A stretch of 64,000 nucleotides of DNA from Caviibacterium pharyngocola (GCF_002795405.1 NZ_PHGZ01000008.1:113561-177560); one strand, 5' to 3'; shown: positions 51,983 to 59,342, numbered from the stretch's first letter. A program made the numbers and translations. Notes: generated by a model not told the origin, from the sequence alone.

Positions 51983-52014
51983 TGATGGCGCACGTTTAGA
52001 AACGTGCGCCATCA
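51983..52014. repeat. 14-bp perfect hairpin after the sirtuin gene
   Basis: TGATGGCGCACGTT (51983-51996), loop TAGA, AACGTGCGCCATCA (52001-52014). There is no T-run, so it is more likely a REP-like element than a terminator. The GCGCAC core recalls the other palindromic repeats in the window. Confidence 0.6.
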
Positions 52015-52044
52015 GGAAGGTAGAGAACATTCCCATCTAAAATA

Positions 52045-52125
52045 GTGCGTGAATTTGAACTTTTGGTAGAAGTGGCAAAAAGTCGGATTTTGGAAAAGGA
52101 GCAAGATGTACCTCAATCGGTATAA
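52045..52125 (+). pseudogene. Possible 26-residue gene remnant
   Basis: A frame in the 268-bp sirtuin-to-next-gene gap reads VREFELLVEVAKSRILEKEQ... to a stop at 52123. It is helical and charged, with no matching start context or family recognised. Could be the tail of a lost gene or chance. Confidence 0.25.
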
Positions 52126-52232
52126 AATTCAATTTCTGAATTTTTATGCAATAAAATTTATCATATAAATTCTTTATACTTCTTTCTAATAAAATTTCAC
52201 ATTAACCTTATTTACAAATATAGGAGTAAATT

Positions 52233-53033
52233 ATGCCAAATAACACTAAAACAATTTCTGATCTTTATAATGCTGAACCAAATGCAAAATTATATGATGA
52301 TCTACAAAACCTTTTCAGGGAATGGAAAGATACATTGAAAGAATCTTCTGAAAAAGAATTTGTGGAAGATGGATTTTATTCGTTTTATACAGTGCAAAAG
52401 AAAAAAATTCTTTTTATCGGACGTGAAGCCTTAGATATGGAAGGATCTTATACAGAAGAAATGCTGAAACGTTATCGAGAAGGTGCTTATTCACCTAAAA
52501 ACCAAGACAAAAAATCAGTAAGTTCTTCAGCTTTCCATCGCCGTATTATTAAATTGGCAAAAGCGTTTCAAATAGCAGAAGGAACAAAAGAATTTCCTGA
52601 ATGGGATAGTTTAGATTCTAATAAATTAGCTCAAGAAATTGGAACAGAAGCAGATAAACTTAGCTTTGCATTTATGAATTTATCTAAATATTCAAATGAT
52701 AGCGGGCACTATTCTGCGGATTGGGCATTAATCAATAGCTTTATTGAAGGTTCGAATACGAAAGATAAAAATTTCTTTGAAGAACAAATTAAATTGTTAG
52801 ATCCAGATATTATTGTTATTGCAAATTTTGCCCCTGAAACATTAGGAAAAGCGGAAATTATTGCAAAAGTGCCTAATGATTCCGTTCATTTATATAAAAT
52901 TGAGATAAATGGAAAAGAAATTCCGCTCTTTAATACTTACCATTTTTCGGCAGTTATTAGTGAAGAAGATAAATTTTATAATGCAATAAAAGAGCTTTAT
53001 TTAGCTTATTTAGAAAAAAACAGATTTATGTAA
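52233..53033 (+). CDS. Unrecognised protein with UDG-fold-like motifs
   Basis: 266 aa, markedly AT-rich compared with the flanking core genes, suggesting transfer. TATAGGAG precedes the ATG. It is soluble, with an acidic N-terminal helical part. KKILFIGREAL (near residue 70), FAFMNLSKYS, LLDPDIIVIAN and IPLFNTYHFSA occur in the order of beta-strands and loops of uracil-DNA-glycosylase-fold proteins (ILFVGExxG, N-L, PxxIxxxG, xHPS). Catalytic residues are not convincingly conserved, so a glycosylase role is only a suggestion. Its end abuts the double hairpin at 53035. Confidence 0.55.
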   Translation: MPNNTKTISDLYNAEPNAKLYDDLQNLFREWKDTLKESSEKEFVEDGFYSFYTVQKKKILFIGREALDMEGSYTEEMLKRYREGAYSPKNQDKKSVSSSAFHRRIIKLAKAFQIAEGTKEFPEWDSLDSNKLAQEIGTEADKLSFAFMNLSKYSNDSGHYSADWALINSFIEGSNTKDKNFFEEQIKLLDPDIIVIANFAPETLGKAEIIAKVPNDSVHLYKIEINGKEIPLFNTYHFSAVISEEDKFYNAIKELYLAYLEKNRFM

Positions 53034-53034
53034 A

Positions 53035-53073
53035 GTCGCACTGCGTGCGACCTCGGACACACGCAGTGTGTCC
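53035..53073. repeat. Pair of palindromic repeats, GCAC/TGC family
   Basis: GTCGCAC-TGC-GTGCGAC (53035-53051) and GGACACAC-GCA-GTGTGTCC (53055-53073), two adjacent perfect hairpins. The second is the same design as the one at 40405-40425 (GGACGCAC-GCA-GTGCGTCC). Confidence 0.7.
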
Positions 53074-53134
53074 CTACATTTTTTCTTCAATTAATGCCAT
53101 AAACAAACTTATTTACCTAACTCAGAGGAAAACT

Positions 53135-53491
53135 ATGTTAGACAAAATCTTATCCTTATTCGGAAAGCAAAACACCAAAATTAAATCTACAACGCAACCT
53201 GCCGGTACTCAAATCACTACGACAACACAAGAAATTGCGCAGCCTAAAGTAGCTATTTCTGCAACATCTAATATTATTTTTATTGGTGTTGGCGGTGCCG
53301 GAGCCAATATTTTGCAAGAAATTTCAACCGCACTTCCTCAATATCAACATATTCTTATCAATACAGATAAAGCCGCATTAGAAAAATCCTCTCTTAAGGG
53401 ATTATATATCGGCGATCAAGAGAACGGTGCGGAAGAAGAGCCTAATATTGCGGTGCAAGCATTTACATCTAGCCTGCAACTTGTGAATTAA
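53135..53491 (+). pseudogene. FtsZ/tubulin-like GTPase, N-terminal fragment
   Basis: 118 aa from the ATG at 53135 with AGAGGAAAA upstream. After a 45-residue polar linker, NIIFIGVGGAGANILQEIS and ILINTDKAAL reproduce the first nucleotide-binding strand-loop (GVGGAGxN) and the NTD motif of FtsZ-superfamily proteins. The GGGTGS/T signature and the rest of the fold are absent because the frame stops at 53491, just where the opposite-strand antitoxin gene ends. Most likely truncated by arrival of the toxin-antitoxin cassette; a short functional protein is less likely. Confidence 0.6.
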
Positions 53492-53799
53492 GCAATCGCA
53501 TCAATACCTTTATGTTGAACTAAAGTAAGTAATTTTAGCGCTGCGCCACTCGGTTTTTTTATGCCTCGTTCCCAGTCGGAAACAAGATTACTACTAACAT
53601 TTAAATAATGAGCAAAGACAGTTTGAGAGACATTTTCTTTTTCACGAATAGCTCGAATTTGATCACTTAACAATGGTTCAACAGGCGTTAAGCAAGACTT
53701 ATCAAAATGTTGCATACGCTTTTTCGGTATCAACCCTAATTGGTTTAAATCACTTGCAATAGAATGTACTGCTTCAAAAGCAGGGCTTTTATATTTCAT
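53488..53799 (-). CDS. HTH antitoxin of the HigA/NadS type
   Basis: 103 aa. The C-terminal XRE-type helix-turn-helix (QTVFAHYLNVSSNLVSDWERGIKKPSGAALKLL) and SPAFEAVHSIASDLNQLGLI fit NadS-family antitoxins. GAGGTAA precedes the ATG. It overlaps the toxin gene by 11 bp in toxin-first order and is expected to neutralise the toxin and autorepress. Confidence 0.88.
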   Translation of the reverse strand: MKYKSPAFEAVHSIASDLNQLGLIPKKRMQHFDKSCLTPVEPLLSDQIRAIREKENVSQTVFAHYLNVSSNLVSDWERGIKKPSGAALKLLTLVQHKGIDAIA

Positions 53800-54166
53800 T
53801 ATTAGTTACCTCAATAAATATTTTGTTATCAATAGCTATTTGGAGCTGTTCTTGAGTTAACGTGAAAATATCATCTGCTAAGGCTTTAAACGCTAAAAGC
53901 TCATCGGATGAAATATTTGCTTGGTCTTTTTTATCATAGCCGTGAACAAAAATACTCAATGTTGCAAACTTATATATGATAATACTCCGATATCCTTTTG
54001 ATTTTCCCCGACTTTGTTTAGGAATACGTTGTTTAATAACGCCAGCTCCCAAATTTGCATCAATTAGACCATTTTCAATGTCTTCAATCGTTTTTTTCAA
54101 AATTTCATCAGAGATTTGAGATTTCCGAGCAAATTTATCAAAAAATTTTGATTTTAAAATTCTCAC
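53789..54166 (-). CDS. RelE/HigB-type toxin (PF06296-like)
   Basis: 125 aa from a GTG with GAGGA upstream. KSKFFDKFARKSQISDEIL, VIKQRIPKQSRGKSKGYRSIIIYK and IFVHGYDKKDQANISSDELLAFKALA match the RelE-like toxins that pair with NadS antitoxins; the basic KSKGYR stretch and Y/F-rich strand are the usual RNA-binding/cleavage surface. Likely a ribosome-dependent mRNA interferase. Confidence 0.88.
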   Translation of the reverse strand: MRILKSKFFDKFARKSQISDEILKKTIEDIENGLIDANLGAGVIKQRIPKQSRGKSKGYRSIIIYKFATLSIFVHGYDKKDQANISSDELLAFKALADDIFTLTQEQLQIAIDNKIFIEVTNNEI

Positions 54167-54341
54167 ATTTTCCTCATCTTTAGTGTGATATTACGGCGAG
54201 TATTCGCCTTAGTCAAGATGCAATGAATATAACTTATGTAACCCTATTGCCAAACAACCACTTCTATTTTCGCGATAAAGATCGCAAATTTAAAAATTTT
54301 CCACCTTGAAATATCAAAACTAATCCTCATATTTCTTACGT

Positions 54342-54371
54342 CCGACTTATACCATAAAACCAAAACCTGTT
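54342..54371 (+). promoter_or_regulatory. Composite promoter element, second copy
   Basis: CCGACTTATA (54342-54351), 10 bp, AAAACCTGTT (54362-54371), identical 10-mers and spacing to 51188-51217 before the sirtuin. The -10 here would be TATACC. It abuts the palindrome at 54372. Confidence 0.6.
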
Positions 54372-54390
54372 TACGACATAACTTGTCGTA
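54372..54390. promoter_or_regulatory. Candidate operator, perfect palindrome copy 2
   Basis: TACGACA TAACT TGTCGTA, 7-bp perfect arms, 46 bp before the AAA+ gene. Copy 1 is at 49338-49356, also about 45 bp before its gene. Equal placement relative to the start codon argues for a common regulator. Confidence 0.65.
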
Positions 54391-54436
54391 TTGCCAAATA
54401 AAATTACTGATGTGAGATCAGAAGAAGGAATGTTTT

Positions 54437-56497
54437 ATGTGTACCGAATATCAATTAAATCCGCCGACGGTTTCTCTTTATGCCGAGCAAATGATGCTTA
54501 AAATGTTGTTTGAGCATAATTTATTCCAATCCTTTATCCGCAATAACAACTGGCGTGACGATGATGTCGCTAACGCGCTGGGTTTACCGATGGAATTAGA
54601 AAATAATGACAATTTAAAACCCATTGCCAGATCTTTATTAACCGAGCGTTTCCAAACGATCAAAAGTGCGGTGGAAATTCCGGAGAAATTGCAAATTGCT
54701 TATGAAAATATTGATAAATTAACCGCATTTCTTGACCTCAATAATGTTGAAGAAACTTTTTTTCGCTTTTTGGTGCATTTTCATTGCGAAAGAGAGATAA
54801 ATGCCCTAGCCCGCTTTTTTTCAAGAATGGATTTACCGCGTATTGCGACTATTTTGGCGGAACTTTTAGAAGTTAAAAAATCGGAAATGATGCGGGTGTT
54901 TTCTAAAAACAGGAAATTAACTTGCTATGGTTTACTCGGGCGAGGTTATTCGCCTAATGATGTTGATGACTATATTCAATGGGGCGAAACCTTAGATTTT
55001 GATGAATTTATTAGCCAACCTTTAACCAAAGTGATGTTACTCAGTCGTTGCACCACGACGGCAAAATCGCCAACCTTGAGTCTATCTCATTTCGATCATA
55101 TTCAGGATATGCGCGAAATGGCGTTAAATTATTTGCGTAAAACCACCGGCAACGGTAAACAAGGCGTGAATATCTTGCTTTATGGACAGCCGGGAACCGG
55201 CAAAACGGAATTTGCAACATTGCTGGGACAAGCATTAAATTTAGAAACCTATTTGATGGCGCATATGGATAAAGAGGGCGATGTACTTTCCGGTAAAACT
55301 CGTTTGGAGAATTGTCAGCTGGCGCAAAAATTATTGGCCGGCGGGAAAAACTTGATTATTTTTGACGAAGTGGAAGATGTGTTCGGCGGTAGTTTATTGG
55401 AGCGCTCCGTTGCGCAAGAACACAAAGCTTGGGTAAATCAATTTTTGGAAAATAACGATGTGCCGATGATTTGGATCTCTAACGATGTGAATTGTATGGA
55501 TAACGCCTATTTGCGCCGTTATGATTTGGTAATTGAAATGCCGGATTTACCTTTGAAAAACAAGGAAAATTTGATTAAATCACTTGCCGGCGACAAGCTA
55601 TCCGAGGCTTATGTTCAGCATCTGGCGCAAGTTAAAGGGTTAACGCCGGCAATCGTTCATCGAGGTTTGAATGTTGTGACGGAAATTCTGCCGGAACATT
55701 CCGAACAGGATTTTGCCGAACAAGTGATTAAAGTCTTTAACCAAACTTTAACGGCGCAAGGATACCAAAAAATCGCACCGCTTTCCGACAATAAACAGGC
55801 AGATTATTCCTTGGATTATGTTTCTTGCAAAAGCAATATTTACAAAATCAGCGAAGGCTTAAAACGCACAAAACGCGGCAGAATTTGTTGCTACGGCGTA
55901 CCGGGAACGGGCAAAACCGCTTGGGCGAAATGGTTAGCGCAAGAATTGGAAATGAAACCTTTGGTGGTGCAAGGCTCGGATTTATTGGATATGTATGTCG
56001 GCGGTACGGAACAAAATATCGCTAATGCCTTTGCGCAAGCGAAAGAAAATAATCAATTATTAATTTTAGATGAAGTGGACAGCTTTTTATTCACCCGACA
56101 AGGCGCTCAACGCAGTTGGGAACGAAGCCAAGTGAATGAAATGCTTACACAAATTGAAAAGTTTGACGGGTTAATGGTGGTTTCCACCAATTTATTAGAC
56201 GAATTGGATCCGGCATCGTTGCGCCGATTCGATTTGAAATTGCAATTTGATTATCTTACTGAAAGCCAACGCTTAGCCCTTGCCAAAGCGCAATGTGAAA
56301 AATTAGGTTTCGCGCTCAACGCACCGACTCAAGCAAAAATCGCCCGACTTTATCATTTAACGCCCGGCGATTTCGCCACCGTCGCCCGCCGTCACCGCTT
56401 CGCCGAATTTGACAATGCTGAAGAATGGGCTGACGCATTGGAAGAAGAATGTTTGTTGAAAAAAGCGGAAAACAAACGGACGATTGGATTTGTATAA
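54437..56497 (+). CDS. Tandem AAA+ ATPase
   Basis: 686 aa. A helical N-terminal part (about 1-230) precedes two AAA+ modules. Module 1: Walker A GQPGTGKTEF, Walker B LIIFDEVEDVF, sensor/arginine-finger region NAYLRRYDLVIEM. Module 2: Walker A GVPGTGKTAW, pore-region MYVGGTEQNI, Walker B LLILDEVDSFLF and ASLRRFDLKLQF. The arrangement is Cdc48/Vps4-like, implying a hexameric unfoldase or remodeller; the substrate is unknown. Preceded by both shared cis elements; its 3' terminator is broken by the IS element. Confidence 0.85.
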   Translation: MCTEYQLNPPTVSLYAEQMMLKMLFEHNLFQSFIRNNNWRDDDVANALGLPMELENNDNLKPIARSLLTERFQTIKSAVEIPEKLQIAYENIDKLTAFLDLNNVEETFFRFLVHFHCEREINALARFFSRMDLPRIATILAELLEVKKSEMMRVFSKNRKLTCYGLLGRGYSPNDVDDYIQWGETLDFDEFISQPLTKVMLLSRCTTTAKSPTLSLSHFDHIQDMREMALNYLRKTTGNGKQGVNILLYGQPGTGKTEFATLLGQALNLETYLMAHMDKEGDVLSGKTRLENCQLAQKLLAGGKNLIIFDEVEDVFGGSLLERSVAQEHKAWVNQFLENNDVPMIWISNDVNCMDNAYLRRYDLVIEMPDLPLKNKENLIKSLAGDKLSEAYVQHLAQVKGLTPAIVHRGLNVVTEILPEHSEQDFAEQVIKVFNQTLTAQGYQKIAPLSDNKQADYSLDYVSCKSNIYKISEGLKRTKRGRICCYGVPGTGKTAWAKWLAQELEMKPLVVQGSDLLDMYVGGTEQNIANAFAQAKENNQLLILDEVDSFLFTRQGAQRSWERSQVNEMLTQIEKFDGLMVVSTNLLDELDPASLRRFDLKLQFDYLTESQRLALAKAQCEKLGFALNAPTQAKIARLYHLTPGDFATVARRHRFAEFDNAEEWADALEEECLLKKAENKRTIGFV

Positions 56498-56596
56498 AAT
56501 TTAGAAAAAACCACCGCACTTTAAAAGCCATATCACAAAGTGATCTGCACCCCAAAAGTTGGACAAATTAACCAACAGATTAAGGTGCAGATTTTT

Positions 56597-56956
56597 ATGG
56601 GTAAACATTATTCATTCGAGTTTAAATTAAATATCGTTAAACAGGTCTTGAATGACCAACTCGGTGTACGAGAAGCAGCGCAACAGTATCATATACCAAA
56701 CCATTCTGTCATCGTCGACTGGTTGCAAAGATTTAAAAAACAGGGTAAAACAGGGCTTATTCGCCAACCCAACAAGAGAACCCCACGACAAATGAAAAAA
56801 TATGACGGTGCAGAAAAAATCAAAGACCCGACTGATATTAAAGCGCTTTTAAAACGCATCGAATATCTTGAAGCGGAGAATGATGTGCTAAAAAAGCTCA
56901 AGGAGTTGGACAAGGAAAAAGCCAAGCGGAAAAAAGACAAATCGTCAACGCATTGA
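56597..56956 (+). CDS. IS3-family OrfA (transposase N-terminal, helix-turn-helix)
   Basis: 119 aa from the ATG at 56597. HTH region YSFEFKLNIVKQVLNDQLG and VREAAQQYHIPNHSVIVDWL, then a leucine-zipper-like segment IKALLKRIEYLEAENDVLKKL. A canonical slippery heptamer A AAA AAG lies at 56890-56896 in the zero frame; -1 slippage there continues into orfB without a stop. Confidence 0.9.
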   Translation: MGKHYSFEFKLNIVKQVLNDQLGVREAAQQYHIPNHSVIVDWLQRFKKQGKTGLIRQPNKRTPRQMKKYDGAEKIKDPTDIKALLKRIEYLEAENDVLKKLKELDKEKAKRKKDKSSTH

Positions 56957-57774
56957 AAGATAAACATAAATTGCCCTTATTATTACAAATTCTCTGCTTA
57001 TCCCGTTCAACTTATTACTATAAAACAACGGCAAAAGATAAAACCGTCATTCGGCAACAGATACGGCGTATTTATGAGGCTAATGACAGACGTGACGGGT
57101 ATCGTATATTGCGCGTAAAACTGCGTGAACGAGGAATTTTCTTAAGCAGTAAAACGGTGCTGTCACATATGCAGGCATTGGGTATTCAATCTAGTGTAAA
57201 AGCCAAACGTCGGCGAAAATGGGGAAAAACAAGTCATATTGCACCTAATTTATTGGAACGTGATTTTACGGCGAACAAACTGAAACAAAAATTAGTGACT
57301 GACGTCACTGAATTCCGAGTGGGCAATGAAAAGTTGTATTTATCCCCGATGATGGATTTGGCGAATCGGGAAATTATTGCCTATGAAATAGGTAAGCGTC
57401 CATCTTTTGCGCTTGTGAGCAAGATGTTGAAGAAGACATTAAAACAGTTAAAGCCGGATGATTTGCCGATAATTCACAGTGCTCAAGGCGTGCTTTACGG
57501 GCTTACGCGTTGGCGAGAGCTGTTGATTAGAGAAGATGGTTCGCCTTATGCGATGCAAAGTATGAGTCGCCGCGGAAATTGTTATGATAATGCGGTCATC
57601 GAAAGTTTTTTCAGTGTATTAAAATCAGAATGTTTTTACACTAAACAGTTTGCTAATATTGCCGAACTGGAACAAACACTTCATAATTACATTCGTTATT
57701 ACAATGAAGAACGAATAAAATTAAGCTTAAAAAATTTGAGCCCTGCAAATTACAGAGCTCAATATTTAAGTTAA
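56897..57774 (+). CDS. IS3-family OrfB (transposase catalytic part), second DDE residue replaced
   Basis: The frame is open from the slippage site; the first start-like codon is TTG at 56953 (273 aa). HTH_21 and rve integrase-core motifs are present: first Asp in VTDVTEF, Glu in NCYDNAVIESFFSVLK. The motif normally HSDQG reads HSAQG (IIHSAQGVLYG), so the second catalytic Asp is Ala through one base change (GAT to GCT). The reading frame is otherwise intact. Confidence 0.88.
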
Positions 57775-57851
57775 ATTATCTGTCCAAGTTTTGGGGAGCA
57801 GATCAAAGTGCGGTGTTTTTTTTGAAAATAATGGTGCATTAAACTTTATTT

Positions 57852-59141
57852 TTACAGATTTTGTACGCCATATAAAGGCACATTCACCAGCCAATCCTGC
57901 TCTCGATAATCCGCCATAGAAAAACGGCGTGCCTTTTGCGGTTCAAATTGTTCTACATAAACTTTCAAGCTTTTAGACTTCAAATTTTCTTCCGCTTTTA
58001 CCTCGATCGGAACGACATATTGCCCTTGCTGTAGAACAAAATCCACTTCTGCCGTGCCTTTTTCCGTCGCCCAATAAAACAGCGGATTTTCTTGATTGGC
58101 AATGAGTTGTTGCAAAACATATTGCTCGGTTAATGCCCCTTTAAATTCGGTAAATAAGCGATTTCCTTCTAAAAAAACGGATTCGTCGAGATAACTTTGC
58201 GCCGAAAGCAATCCCACATCTAAACCGAATAGCTTAAACGCACCGTCTTGATAGGCATTCAACGGCAAATGCGATTTTTTAATGCGCGGTACAATTTGTA
58301 CTAACCCGCTGTCTTTAAGCCATTGCAAGGCAATTTCATAATCTTTGGAACGCGCACCTTTTTGTAAATTTGCATACACAAATTTTTTATTTTCTTTTGC
58401 TAATTGAGCGGGAATCGCATTCCATAATGCGCGTACTTTTTGCACGGTATGATTATCGGGAATATGCTTGGAAAAATCTTGTTCGTATGCCATTAAAAGG
58501 TGATTTTGCACTTCCCGAACCGCTAAGAGATTTTGTGTTTCCACAAAAATCTTTACCGCTTCCGGCATACCGCCGACAAAATAATATTGACGCAACAATT
58601 CGATATAACGGGATTTCATCGCAGTGATGAGTTGCCAATCTTGTAATTTCAACAAATCCAATAAATTCGAATTTCCCGTCGCCAATAAAAATTCCCCGAA
58701 ACTCATCGGATACATCGGCAAAAAATCCACTTTCCCTACAGGAAATGAAACCTGTCGATGCAAAGAAACGCCGAGCAAAGATCCTGCACTGACAATGCAA
58801 AAGTGCGGTGCATTTTCGTAAAAATATTTGAGTGAAGATAACGCCTGCGGTACTTCTTGAATTTCATCAAAAATTAACAAGGTATTTTCCACTTGAATAT
58901 CCACACCGCTTTCGATTTTCAGTCCCAAAATCAAACGTTCAATATTATAATCGCCGGAAAACAGTGTTTTCATTCTCGGATTATTGTCAAAATTGATATA
59001 AGCCGTTTGTTCAAAACATTGTTCGCCAAAATGTTTCATCGCCCAAGTTTTACCGACTTGTCTAGCTCCTTGAATAATCAAAGGCTTACGATTGAGTTTA
59101 TTTTTCCATTGAATTAATTTATCTAGAATAAAACGCTGCAT
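57852..59141 (-). CDS. AAA_14/DUF4143 ATP-binding protein
   Basis: 429 aa. Walker A GARQVGKTWAM, Walker B LLIFDEIQEV, a winged-helix middle region, then DUF4143 with TEFKGALTEQYVLQQL and WATEKGTAEVDFVLQQGQYVVPIEVKA, a D...E-x-K restriction-nuclease-like pattern. AGGA precedes the ATG. Function of this large bacterial/archaeal family is unresolved. The promoter region carries three tandem 33-bp repeats. Confidence 0.88.
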   Translation of the reverse strand: MQRFILDKLIQWKNKLNRKPLIIQGARQVGKTWAMKHFGEQCFEQTAYINFDNNPRMKTLFSGDYNIERLILGLKIESGVDIQVENTLLIFDEIQEVPQALSSLKYFYENAPHFCIVSAGSLLGVSLHRQVSFPVGKVDFLPMYPMSFGEFLLATGNSNLLDLLKLQDWQLITAMKSRYIELLRQYYFVGGMPEAVKIFVETQNLLAVREVQNHLLMAYEQDFSKHIPDNHTVQKVRALWNAIPAQLAKENKKFVYANLQKGARSKDYEIALQWLKDSGLVQIVPRIKKSHLPLNAYQDGAFKLFGLDVGLLSAQSYLDESVFLEGNRLFTEFKGALTEQYVLQQLIANQENPLFYWATEKGTAEVDFVLQQGQYVVPIEVKAEENLKSKSLKVYVEQFEPQKARRFSMADYREQDWLVNVPLYGVQNL

Positions 59142-59185
59142 ATCTAATCCTGCTTTGCTTTTTACGTTATTCTAAACAACCCAAT

Positions 59186-59275
59186 ACACTTTTTCAAAGG
59201 AAAAAATGTAAATCAACCACACTTTTTCAAAGGAAAAATGTAACCAAACCACATTTTTTCAAAGGAAAATAAAAA
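59186..59275. repeat. Three tandem about 33-bp repeats upstream of the AAA_14/DUF4143 gene
   Basis: Copies begin at 59186, 59219 and 59251 (periods 33 and 32 bp). Shared core CACTTTTTCAAAGGAAAAA then ATGTAA and CAACC. The start of the array is 45 bp before the gene's start codon. Divergence increases in the third copy. The core ACCACACTTTTTC resembles a one-mismatch USS. Confidence 0.85.
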
Positions 59276-59280
59276 TCAGC

Positions 59281-59314
59281 AAAAAAATACCGCACTTCTC
59301 TTAAAGTGCGGTAT
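59281..59314 (-). terminator. Dual-USS terminator of pntAB
   Basis: ATACCGCACTT (59287-59297) pairs with AAGTGCGGTAT (59304-59314). On the minus strand the stem is followed by seven T. Lies 29 bp past the pntB stop. Confidence 0.88.
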
Positions 59315-59342
59315 AAATTTTAATTATTTTTTGTGTTGAAAA

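Larger units (their letters stand above)
54167..54436. other. Toxin-AAA+ intergenic region
   Basis: 270 bp, AT-rich, divergent. It holds the toxin promoter on the left and, near the right end, the shared elements at 54342-54371 and 54372-54390. No further gene or remnant of the FtsZ-like gene is recognised. Confidence 0.6.
56541..57805 (+). mobile_element. IS3-family (IS150-like) insertion sequence
   Basis: Terminal inverted repeats TGATCTGCACCCCAAAA... (56541-56565) and its complement at 57781-57805 differ at only two of 25 positions. A 3-bp direct repeat AAG (56538-56540 and 57806-57808) is the target duplication. About 1265 bp with overlapping orfA/orfB. It entered a dual-USS hairpin: CACCGCACTTT remains at 56512-56522 and joining the flanks restores AAAGTGCGGTG. 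Confidence 0.93.

Noticed and set aside
52233..53033. Assignment as a functional uracil-DNA glycosylase
   Set aside because: The strand pattern is suggestive, but active-site Asp/His motifs are not convincingly present; left as unrecognised.
56930..56936. A6G near the end of orfA as the frameshift site
   Set aside because: The zero-frame phase is AAA AAA G, not A AAA AAG; the heptamer at 56890-56896 is in the correct phase.
48330..59141. Prophage or integrative element
   Set aside because: No integrase, phage structural gene, tRNA attachment site or long flanking direct repeat; only an IS and a TA pair are mobile-type features.
59186..59275. Short CRISPR array
   Set aside because: The 33-bp units are directly adjacent with no unique spacers, and no cas genes are present.
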